This document shows positions 7,682 to 13,222 of a stretch of DNA of 13,599 nucleotides, piece by piece. The first letter of the stretch is position 1. Every line of letters begins with the position of its first letter. Location of the stretch: assembly GCA_016302405.1 (NCBI GenBank), contig JAEDNR010000051.1:1-13599 (forward strand), read 5' to 3'. The notes under the pieces are model-generated. The model was not told the origin of the DNA. It was given only the letters and a program-made list of their open reading frames with translations, and searched no databases. The position numbers were made by a program, and so were the translations under genes. The DNA comes from Oscillospiraceae bacterium (GTDB lineage Bacteria; Bacillota; Clostridia; Oscillospirales; Oscillospiraceae).

Positions 7682-8272
7682 ATGAAAAAGTTTGTCTGCC
7701 CCGTCTGTGGTTACGTTCTGGAGGCCGAGGCTATCCCCGAGGGCTTCAAGTGCCCCGTGTGCAAGGTTGACGGCTCCAAGTTCAAGGTCATGGAGACCGA
7801 TAAGCTGGCTGCTGAGCACGAGTTCGGCATCTATGCCAAGACCGTGAAGAACAACCCCGACATCTCCGAGGAAGATAAGAAGTATATCTGGGAGCAGCTG
7901 AACGCCAACTTCACCGGCGAGTGCAGCGAAGTGGGTATGTACCTGTGCATGGCCCGGATCGCCCATCGTGAGGGCTACCCCGAGGTGGGCCTGTACTGGG
8001 AGAAGGCCGCTTACGAGGAGGCTGAGCACGCCGCCAAGTTTGCCGAGCTGCTGGGCAGCGACCTGGAGCCCAACATGACCGCCTCCACCAAGAAGAACCT
8101 GGCCTGGCGTGTGGACTGCGAGTTCGGCGCTACCCAGGGCAAGTTCGACCTGGCCGCCTGCGCGAAGAAGAACGGCCTGGACGCCATTCATGACACTGTG
8201 CATGAGATGGCCCGGGACGAGGCTCGTCACGGCAAGGCTCTGAAGGGCCTGCTGGAGCGCTGCTTTCGCTGA
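7682..8272 (+). CDS. rbr: Reverse rubrerythrin (rubredoxin-ferritin-like peroxide/oxygen reductase)
   Basis: A cytoplasmic non-haem diiron enzyme that reduces hydrogen peroxide (and oxygen in clostridial relatives) to water using electrons delivered to its rubredoxin site. The 196-residue protein has the 'reverse' order: an N-terminal rubredoxin Fe(Cys)4 site (C6, C9, C24, C27), then a four-helix ferritin-like domain with diiron ligands in the FTGECSEVGMY, EEAEHAAKF, VDCEFGATQG and RDEARHG motifs. An ATG at 7667 is in frame, but it contains the ribosome site (ATGGAGG), so 7682 is the real start. Codon choice is strongly biased (AAG, GAG, GTG, GCT/GCC, few rare codons), suggesting high expression. 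It ends TTT CGC TGA, and the following flavin domain is in the +1 frame. NADH-linked activity is known from Clostridium acetobutylicum homologues; here it is inferred. Confidence 0.93.
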   Translation: MKKFVCPVCGYVLEAEAIPEGFKCPVCKVDGSKFKVMETDKLAAEHEFGIYAKTVKNNPDISEEDKKYIWEQLNANFTGECSEVGMYLCMARIAHREGYPEVGLYWEKAAYEEAEHAAKFAELLGSDLEPNMTASTKKNLAWRVDCEFGATQGKFDLAACAKKNGLDAIHDTVHEMARDEARHGKALKGLLERCFR

Positions 8273-8330
8273 GCAGGAGCTACCTGCTGAAGATCCTGCG
8301 GCGCTGCGCAATCTGACCTACGGTCTGTTT
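8244..8330 (+). other. Start-less coding extension linking rubrerythrin to the flavin domain
   Basis: In the frame of the flavin reductase domain the sequence is open back to a TGA at 8241-8243, inside rubrerythrin. It has no ATG, GTG or TTG before the GTG at 8331. Residues encoded at about 8292-8330 (DPAALRNLTYGLF) are the conserved start of this flavin-binding family, so homology begins upstream of any possible conventional start. Preceding codons give a linker-like AEQELPAE. Three readings fit: a +1 frameshift from rubrerythrin at TTT CGC TGA (8264-8272), a one-base deletion that destroyed the original start, or a sequencing error. Confidence 0.7.
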
Positions 8331-8768
8331 GTGCTCACCGCCCGGGATTCCAACAAAGATAACGGCTGTATCGTCAATACCGCCGTACAGGTGGGAGCGA
8401 ATCCCACAAGGCTTGCCATTTCCTGCCAGATGGGGAACCTCACCCGGGAAATCATTGAGGCGACCGGAAAATTTAATGTCAGCGTGCTGACAGAGGATGT
8501 GCCCTTCGAGACCATCCGGCACTTCGGCATGCAGTCCGGACGGGACGTGGACAAGTTCGCGGACTTCTCTGCCGTGGAACGCAGTCACAACGGCCTTTAT
8601 TACCTGACGGAAAATGTGAACGCAATGTTCTCCTGCGAGGTCAAACACAAAATTGATCTGGGCAGCCACATGATGTTCATCGGCGAAGTCGCCGAGAGTA
8701 AGGTTCTGGGGAGCGGCGCGCCCTGCACCTACGCCCACTACCACAAGGCCATTAAACCCAAGAGATAA
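8331..8768 (+). CDS. Flavin reductase-like FMN-binding domain (Hrb type), 5' end abnormal
   Basis: A flavin reductase-like domain, the type that in high-molecular-weight rubredoxins (Hrb) moves electrons from NAD(P)H via FMN to a rubredoxin. The 145 residues from the GTG include the family stretch DSNKDNGCIVNTAVQVG, then NPTRLAI, a KFNVSVLTEDV segment and the C-terminal YAHYHKAIKPK. In Hrb proteins a rubredoxin domain follows that last motif; here the protein stops. A rubredoxin is instead present at the front of the adjacent rubrerythrin, an obvious electron acceptor. The GTG lies inside the conserved first strand (YGLFVLTARD), with no ribosome site near it, so it is probably not the true start; see the adjoining extension. 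The gene could be the second half of a frameshift-produced 361-residue fusion, or a damaged gene. Confidence 0.75.
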   Translation: MLTARDSNKDNGCIVNTAVQVGANPTRLAISCQMGNLTREIIEATGKFNVSVLTEDVPFETIRHFGMQSGRDVDKFADFSAVERSHNGLYYLTENVNAMFSCEVKHKIDLGSHMMFIGEVAESKVLGSGAPCTYAHYHKAIKPKR

Positions 8769-8777
8769 AACGGAAAG

Positions 8778-8806
8778 AGGGGCTGTTTTTTTGCAGCCCC
8801 TTCTTT
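8778..8806 (+). terminator. Intrinsic terminator of the perR-rubrerythrin operon
   Basis: The 8-bp stem AGGGGCTG (8778-8785) / CAGCCCCT (8794-8801) encloses a T-rich loop and is followed by TCTTT. It starts 9 bases after the flavin-domain stop, showing that this domain is the last part of the transcript. Confidence 0.82.
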
Positions 8807-8858
8807 TCAGGTCTCTGTACGTTAGAATGTAGCTGTCCTGTCAACGCGGGAGCGCGGG

Positions 8859-9026
8859 AAATTGGAATTTGTCGGAGAACTCGGTATCGATTCTCTTCGT
8901 AGGGGACGGGTTTCCCGTCCCTTTGCATAGCAGCCTATTTACCGCTTCGCCCAACCCTTTTGGGTGAATTTCCCGTTTGCTGCGGGAGGCGAAACGCCTC
9001 CCCTACGCCCTTACAAATTCCAATTT
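8859..9026 (+). repeat. Repeat block bracketed by two exact border motifs
   Basis: Exact AAATTGGAATTT (8859-8870) and AAATTCCAATTT (9015-9026) bracket a 168-bp block that contains the 108-bp element copy 2. Because each motif is itself near-palindromic, the two act as short terminal inverted repeats (AAATTGGAATTTGTCGG... and ...CAAATTCCAATTTG). It fills most of the gap between the rubrerythrin operon terminator and the next promoter. Confidence 0.8.
8899..9006 (+). repeat. 108-bp inverted-repeat element, copy 2 (MITE-like)
   Basis: It starts GTAGGGGA and ends TCCCCTAC, the same length and terminal sequences as the copy at 3854-3961 but in the opposite window orientation. Both ends form hairpins: GGGACGGG-TTT-CCCGTCCC, followed by TTTG, and GGGAGGCG-AAA-CGCCTCCC. 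Relative to the gene upstream (maf for copy 1, the flavin domain here), both copies present the same end first. Confidence 0.85.
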
Positions 9027-9081
9027 GTCTGTCCGTTTTGATGAAAACGGAAACGAACAATAATTATTTACAAAATCTGCC

Positions 9082-9110
9082 TTTACATCTCCGTGCTTCG
9101 GGACTATAAT
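9082..9110 (+). promoter_or_regulatory. Consensus promoter of the small-protein operon
   Basis: A -35 TTTACA (9082-9087) and a perfect -10 TATAAT (9105-9110) with a 17-base spacer. Transcription should start near 9117, leaving a leader of about 67 bases before the ATG at 9184. Confidence 0.85.
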
Positions 9111-9124
9111 GCGAATAGAGATAC

Positions 9125-9162
9125 GCCTTGCCGGTACGGTACGGTTCCGGAGCGTGCAGGGC
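9125..9162 (+). promoter_or_regulatory. Leader hairpin before the small-protein operon
   Basis: In the short 5' leader, GCCTTGC (9125-9131) can pair with GCAGGGC (9156-9162, one wobble), enclosing CCGGTAC...GTTCCGG that can extend the stem with a mismatch. The hairpin ends 8 bases before the AGGAGG ribosome site. It might stabilise the transcript or influence translation; no known riboswitch class is recognised. Confidence 0.35.
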
Positions 9163-9183
9163 AAAAAATAAGGAGGAATTAAA

Positions 9184-9519
9184 ATGGCTGGTTTTGGTAA
9201 GCTTGTGATGGCGGCGCTGGCGGTAAGCCTGGTGCCCTATGAACTCAAGAAAGGGGAGGACGGTTCCTTTTCCTATAAATCCCTGCTTCTGAATGTGGAT
9301 TCCGGGAAAGATGAAGCGGGCGAGAAGAAAGTGACGGTCAGCTTCTTCAATAAGCCCGACTTTATGAAGAAGCCCGCGGCAGAGGACGCGGAAGCTCCCA
9401 CGGAAGAAGCTCCTGTGGAAGAAGTCCCTGTGGAAGAGGCTCCCGCGGAGGAAGTCCCTGTGGAGGAAGCGCCTGCGGAAGAAAATCCGGCTCCGGCTGA
9501 GGAGCCTGTTAACGAATAA
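9184..9519 (+). CDS. Small protein of unknown function with acidic Pro-Glu repeat tail
   Basis: Not recognised as a named family. The 111-residue protein has a hydrophobic N-terminal stretch (about 6-20, GFGKLVMAALAVSLVPY) without a clear signal-peptide cleavage site, a polar middle (about 21-62), and from about 68 onward a low-complexity acidic tail of five-residue units of the form xPxEE (APTEE, APVEE, VPVEE, APAEE, repeated). The tail is also repetitive at DNA level (about 9401-9490), so repeat number may vary between strains. The start is firm: AGGAGG at 9171-9176 with a 7-base spacer and a consensus promoter upstream. It is followed after 14 bases by the next small gene, so both are cotranscribed. 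The tail could be an extended spacer or an interaction surface; no enzymatic role is suggested. Confidence 0.75.
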   Translation: MAGFGKLVMAALAVSLVPYELKKGEDGSFSYKSLLLNVDSGKDEAGEKKVTVSFFNKPDFMKKPAAEDAEAPTEEAPVEEVPVEEAPAEEVPVEEAPAEENPAPAEEPVNE

Positions 9520-9533
9520 GGAGGTATTTTTCT

Positions 9534-9863
9534 ATGAAAATTCGGATCAATAAGGATGTCGTGGAGTTTACGCCTGAGCACGCCGCGGAGGCTGCCGAGC
9601 TGGAAGCCCTGTGGGTAAAGATGGGCAACTGCGTTGGCGGTACGAAAGCCCTGTCTCCCATCGGGGTGTATGTCCCCAGTCAGAACAAGACCGCCGTGTT
9701 CCACATTGACGGCCTGTCCGAGCAGGAGGCCAAGGAGATTCCCGTGATTCGGGCGCCCTACGATACCGATGTGTACTGCGTCACCTGCAACAAGACCCAG
9801 CATGTCAAGGCCGGCGAGCCGATTCCTTTCTGCTGTGGCAGGCTGATGGAAATTCTGGATTAA
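9534..9863 (+). CDS. Unknown protein with desulforedoxin-like C-terminal metal site
   Basis: The first roughly 78 residues of this 109-residue protein are not recognised. The C-terminus reads VYCVTCNK at 80-87, a 14-residue gap, then CCGRLMEIL at 100-108. The pattern C-x2-C-x14-C-C-G-x2-M-x2-L closely resembles desulforedoxin and the N-terminal domain of desulfoferrodoxin, where four cysteines bind one iron; here C82, C85, C100 and C101 would be the ligands. A zinc ribbon is an alternative. The ribosome site AAGGAGG overlaps the stop codon of the previous gene with a 9-base spacer, so translation is probably coupled. Next to a PerR-rubrerythrin operon a redox role is tempting, but the two transcripts are separate. 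It is followed by a terminator at 9877. Confidence 0.75.
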   Translation: MKIRINKDVVEFTPEHAAEAAELEALWVKMGNCVGGTKALSPIGVYVPSQNKTAVFHIDGLSEQEAKEIPVIRAPYDTDVYCVTCNKTQHVKAGEPIPFCCGRLMEILD

Positions 9864-9876
9864 TTTCATATTTTTT

Positions 9877-9906
9877 GCGGGGGCGGATTTTCTGCTCCCG
9901 CTTTTC
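9877..9906 (+). terminator. Intrinsic terminator of the small-protein operon
   Basis: The stem GCGGGGGC (9877-9884) / GCTCCCGC (9894-9901, one G-T wobble) is followed by TTTTC. It lies 13 bases after the stop codon of the desulforedoxin-like gene. Confidence 0.75.
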
Positions 9907-10025
9907 ACGTTCCGACAAGCTGCGGGTCATATCGGCCTCCCGTTGGGCGGTGTGCGCTAATACGAATATGCGTTTGAAGTATAGAGAAACCTTTTGCGAT
10001 CAGTGGCTTAACGCAGCAGTTCGGC
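9907..10025. other. Gene-free stretch after the small-protein operon
   Basis: Nothing recognisable is seen here: no ORF with a ribosome site, no repeat shared with the rest of the window and no stable hairpin. Together with the repeats at 10026-10309 and the stretch 10310-10398, also featureless, it forms the 590-base gap between convergent operons. Confidence 0.5.
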
Positions 10026-10078
10026 AAATTGGAATTTAGGCTATCGGCTTTAGTAAGCACCCTGACAAATTGGAATTT
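10026..10078 (+). repeat. Small unit bounded by two exact border motifs
   Basis: AAATTGGAATTT occurs at 10026-10037 and again at 10067-10078 as direct copies, 41 bases apart, with the spacer AGGCTATCGGCTTTAGTAAG and then CACCCTGAC. The same spacer between degenerate border motifs occurs inverted at about 13502-13553 and in part at 13235-13260, so spacer plus borders form a small repeat of their own. The second motif is also the first end of the neighbouring 240-bp element. Confidence 0.75.
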
Positions 10079-10309
10079 GTCGGGCTATCGAATTCCCGGT
10101 CATTGCGAGCCAGTGATCACACTGGCGTGGCAATCCCCCGAATAGACGTACCACTTCTCATGGATGAATTCCGGAAAACGGCAGGATAGAACGGACTGTA
10201 TGACGATAGGCTGCCTGGAATTCGATGGAGATTCCCACACCAGTATGCGCACTGGTTCGGAATGACAATGTTGTTCGATGCCCGGTTTTTCCTCGACAAA
10301 TTCCAACTT
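10067..10309 (-). repeat. About 240-bp hairpin-ended element, copy 2 (inverted)
   Basis: It runs from the exact motif at 10067-10078 to a degenerate one (AAATTCCAACTT) at 10298-10309 and matches 6906-7141 in reverse complement along nearly its full length. End hairpins lie at 10099-10135 (GTCATTGCGAGCCAG... to ...GTGGCAATC) and 10230-10266. The two copies differ by scattered substitutions, so they are not recent duplicates. Short ORFs inside are repeat artefacts. Confidence 0.85.
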
Positions 10310-10398
10310 TTCCTAATCCGAAAAGCACATAAAGTTATTAGCCGCTAAGTCAATAGATAAGCTGGTCTCCCGTGCGTTGCTGAGCCCCGCGCGGGCCG

Positions 10399-10433
10399 CA
10401 AAAAAGACTGCCGCCGGGGTTTTCCGGCGGCAG
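10399..10433 (-). terminator. Intrinsic terminator of the amylase-acyltransferase operon
   Basis: On the minus strand a 10-bp perfect stem CTGCCGCCGG / CCGGCGGCAG (10433-10424 with 10417-10408) is followed by TCTTTTTTG. It lies about 20 bases past the acyltransferase stop codon, a textbook rho-independent terminator. Confidence 0.92.
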
Positions 10434-10453
10434 AACTGTTTGAATGATGGATT

Positions 10454-11512
10454 TCACCGGGAGCCGCAGAGCAGACGGTATACCGGCGGGGCGTATTTTC
10501 GCAGAAGCGCGCAGGTTGCTTCAATGATGGCCAGGGTCAGCGCCGTGGTCAGCAGGAAATTGGGGACCGCCATGGCCCAGTGCTTCGGACCTATGAGATA
10601 GATCAGCTTCGTGACCACTGCGCCCACATTCATGTGCATGGCGTAGACCCAGAAGGAATGCTCCATGAAGACCCTGGCCCGGACATTCTCGCAGACGGTG
10701 TCCGCGCAAATCCACAGGGCAAAGGCGTTCAGAAGACGGAAACCCAGGATGATGCCGGGGCCCGGCTGATACAGGTCGTAACAGATCCCGAAGAAGAAAG
10801 CCCAGCACAGGAGAAGACAGACTGCCGCGGGCAGGCGCAGGGAGCTTTTGGAGGGAGCGCGGAACCGGTCCCAGCCGTGGATGCCCAGAAGTCCGCCGAT
10901 CAGATAATAGACGATGCAGGTGCGGTCGTGGAACATGGGTTCCGGCAGGCCCAGCTCAAACTCGCTGAGCAGCCACAGGATTGCCACCGCGGCAAGGCCG
11001 GTGTACCGGTTGCGAAGAATGGGGTAGATAACCGGGGCGCACACCGCGAAGACCATCAGGGCGAAGATGAACCAGAAAGGACTGTTGTAGCGCCAGTGAA
11101 ACAGCCCTTCCAGAATCCCCCGGAGGGAAAAATCAAAGGGTTGCCGCCCGATAAAGAAACGGGAAAAGAGGACCGTCGCCGCTGCCAGAAACAGCATCAT
11201 GAGAATGTTCCAGCAGAAATAGGGGATCAGCAGGGTTCTGACCCGGCTTTTCAGCTTTTGACCGTAGCTGCCGGGGGTGTAGTTCCGGTAGAACAGCGCC
11301 CCGGACAGGATGAAGAACAGGGGAACCGCCACCCGGGAGGTTACGGTCTGAATGAAGATAATGAAGACGTCAAGGGCCGGGGGGTAGGGTCCGTAATTGT
11401 AAAAGGTGGAAATGTGGATCCAGAAGACCAGAACCGACAGAACGTAGGTTACAAGGATCTTCTTGTTTCCAAAGTACGAATCATCCGCCGATGGGGAAAG
11501 GCTGTGGAGCAT
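10454..11512 (-). CDS. Acyltransferase 3 family membrane protein
   Basis: An integral membrane acyltransferase of the broad family that O-acylates sugars, cell-wall or capsular polymers. The 352-residue protein has about ten hydrophobic segments (among them about 19-36, 47-74, 92-116, 145-165, 170-184, 197-211, 226-246, 253-272, 287-304 and 315-336). Family-like features are the first-helix histidine in FWIHIS (30-35) and the VPLFFILSGALFYR stretch (63-76). The ORF stays open to 11677, overlapping the amylase gene, but the ATG at 11512 has GAGAGGAG upstream at 9 bases, so it is preferred. It follows the amylase gene by 43 bases and is the last gene before the terminator at 10399. The acyl donor and acceptor cannot be deduced; pairing with a glycosidase only hints at carbohydrate. 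Confidence 0.85.
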   Translation of the reverse strand: MLHSLSPSADDSYFGNKKILVTYVLSVLVFWIHISTFYNYGPYPPALDVFIIFIQTVTSRVAVPLFFILSGALFYRNYTPGSYGQKLKSRVRTLLIPYFCWNILMMLFLAAATVLFSRFFIGRQPFDFSLRGILEGLFHWRYNSPFWFIFALMVFAVCAPVIYPILRNRYTGLAAVAILWLLSEFELGLPEPMFHDRTCIVYYLIGGLLGIHGWDRFRAPSKSSLRLPAAVCLLLCWAFFFGICYDLYQPGPGIILGFRLLNAFALWICADTVCENVRARVFMEHSFWVYAMHMNVGAVVTKLIYLIGPKHWAMAVPNFLLTTALTLAIIEATCALLRKYAPPVYRLLCGSR

Positions 11513-11555
11513 CCGGGGTATCTCCTCTCTGCGTGTCGGATGGCGTCCGCCGGCG

Positions 11556-13139
11556 TTACCGGTCAGAATAACCGGGAGCGGCTTCTTCATCGGGCTTGAG
11601 CACCGCGAAGCTCTGGGGCGGCAGGCGCAGGTGCCCTCCCGCGGCAATGGGAGCGCCCATGGTAAAGATGGGGACATAGGCTCTGTCCAGGGGGCAGATT
11701 TCCTCCCCGTCGCCGGGGTTCATGGCGATGAGAAGGCTCCCCCGCTTGTAGGCGAACAGACGGCCCCGGGCAGCGTAGACTTCAAAGGGAGCGTAGTTTT
11801 GCAGCTCCGGCTCGGCGTGGCGCAGGGCAATGAGCCGCTTCACGTGGGAGAGCATGGAGTTTTCGTCAAACTCCTGGGCCTGAACGGTGTGCAGGGCATC
11901 TTCCTCCACGGGAAGGTACAGGCTGTCCCCGTCTCCCTCGGAGAAGCCCAGGTTCTTTCCCGCGTTCCACTGCATGGGGGTTCGGGAGCCGGTGCGGGTA
12001 TAGCCGCCCTCCTTGGAGGGAAGGCTGCGGTAGGAGATCCCCAGCTCGTCGCCGTAGTACAGGAAGGGCGCTCCCGGCATGGTGAAGATCCAGGCAAAGG
12101 CCAGGCGGCGTTCGCTCTCCGTCAGTCCGGCAGTGGGCCGGGGGGTGTCGTGGTTGCAGGTGATGAAGCACCACAGACCGTGTTCCTTGGCATCGTGGTA
12201 CTGGGGCAGGTAGTCCGCCAGGAACCGGCTGACATCCGCACCGGAATGCTGGGAGAAGAAGCTCCCGTTGCCCGTGAAGTCGCTCTGACCGCCCCGGAAA
12301 TCGTAGTCCCGGAGCATGGTGTTGTAGCCGTTGCCCCGCCAGTCCAGACAAAAGTCCATGTCAAAGCCGCAGCGCAGGGCTTTGTCCGGGTGGTTCCACT
12401 CGGAAACAAAGGCGGCCTCGGGGTATTCCCGGTGGATGGTGCCCAGAATGTCCCGCCAGACCTCCATGGTGGCAAGCTTCTCGGTGCCGTCATTTTTGAC
12501 CAGAGAGTCAGCCATGTCCACCCGGAAACCGTCGCAGCCCATGTCCAGCCAGAAGCGGATGATATCCTTGATGGCTTCCCGGGTGGCAAGGGCGTCGGGA
12601 CTGTTGATTGACTGCTGCCAGGGCTTGTTCCGCTCCCGGTAGCCGTAGTTCAGGGCGGGCTGGCATTTGAAGAAGTTAATGATGTAGGTGCCGTTCCGGG
12701 GGAACTCACCGCCGACAAAGGGCATACCGTCCCCCCGCTCAAACCAGCTGTCGGTCCAGATGTACCGGCCGGAATAGGGGTTTTCTTCCGCCTTTCCGCT
12801 TTCCAGGAACCAGGGGTGTTCCTCGCTGGTGTGGCCGGGCACCAGGTCCAGCAGGACCTTGATCCCCAGCTCGTGGGCCCGGCGGAAGAGGGCCGCCAGG
12901 TCGTCGTTGGTGCCGTACCGGGGGGCGACTTTATAGTAATCCCGGACATCGTATCCGGCGTCCTTGAAAGGCGAGTCGAAGCAGGGGTTTAGCCACAGGG
13001 CGTTGCAGCCCAGGCTTTTTACATAAGGGAGCTTTTCCGTGATGCCGGGAATGTCGCCGATGCCGTCTCCATTGGAATCCCGGAAGCTCTGGGGATAGAT
13101 TTCATAAAATACCGCGTCGCGGAGCCAGGATGCAGACAT
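11556..13139 (-). CDS. GH13 alpha-amylase family glucosidase (oligo-1,6-glucosidase/alpha-glucosidase-like)
   Basis: A retaining alpha-glycoside hydrolase acting on starch- or isomalto-oligosaccharides. The 527-residue protein lacks a signal peptide, so it is probably cytoplasmic and processes imported oligosaccharides. It opens with YEIYPQSFRDSNGDGIGDI (13-30, with the calcium-loop-like DSNGDG typical of the oligo-1,6-glucosidase group). Conserved regions are region I DLVPGH (98-103), region II GFRVD with nucleophile Asp208, region III VSEW with acid/base Glu247, and region IV NHD (329-331). The C-terminal part (about 440-515) is the usual beta domain. Region I has Gly102 where most relatives have Asn; the catalytic triad is intact. 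The ATG at 13139 has GGAGG at a 7-base spacing. Exact specificity (maltose, isomaltose, trehalose or sucrose type) cannot be settled. Confidence 0.9.
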   Translation of the reverse strand: MSASWLRDAVFYEIYPQSFRDSNGDGIGDIPGITEKLPYVKSLGCNALWLNPCFDSPFKDAGYDVRDYYKVAPRYGTNDDLAALFRRAHELGIKVLLDLVPGHTSEEHPWFLESGKAEENPYSGRYIWTDSWFERGDGMPFVGGEFPRNGTYIINFFKCQPALNYGYRERNKPWQQSINSPDALATREAIKDIIRFWLDMGCDGFRVDMADSLVKNDGTEKLATMEVWRDILGTIHREYPEAAFVSEWNHPDKALRCGFDMDFCLDWRGNGYNTMLRDYDFRGGQSDFTGNGSFFSQHSGADVSRFLADYLPQYHDAKEHGLWCFITCNHDTPRPTAGLTESERRLAFAWIFTMPGAPFLYYGDELGISYRSLPSKEGGYTRTGSRTPMQWNAGKNLGFSEGDGDSLYLPVEEDALHTVQAQEFDENSMLSHVKRLIALRHAEPELQNYAPFEVYAARGRLFAYKRGSLLIAMNPGDGEEICPLDRAYVPIFTMGAPIAAGGHLRLPPQSFAVLKPDEEAAPGYSDR

Positions 13140-13222
13140 AAAAATACCTCCATGTATATAATGTTTTTTGTTTGACAGAGTCGCTATGCGCCGTTCCAAA
13201 TTGGGGAATGCCCGAATGCGGC
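13140..13222. other. Region upstream of the amylase gene
   Basis: On the minus strand the ribosome site GGAGG precedes the ATG at 13139, and CATTATATAC further upstream could be a -10, but no matching -35 was found at the normal distance. No clear catabolite-repression (cre) site was recognised. A degenerate border motif, AAATTGGGGAAT, lies at 13198-13209. The promoter is therefore unassigned. Confidence 0.4.

Noticed and set aside
7232..8311. A 359-codon minus-strand ORF opposite perR and rubrerythrin
   Set aside because: It is opposite two strongly supported genes and has no domain or start signals.
9273..9908. A minus-strand ORF with Ser/Thr/Ala/Gly repeats
   Set aside because: The repeats are simply the antisense reading of the xPxEE tail codons of the real plus-strand gene.
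10026..10078. Possible minimal CRISPR (direct repeat-spacer-repeat)
   Set aside because: There are only two 12-base repeats, the spacer is itself conserved in other copies, and there are no cas genes or further units.
11513..11677. A longer N-terminus for the acyltransferase
   Set aside because: It would overlap the amylase coding end and adds a low-quality Arg/Pro-rich leader. The ATG at 11512 has a good ribosome site and begins shortly before the first membrane helix.
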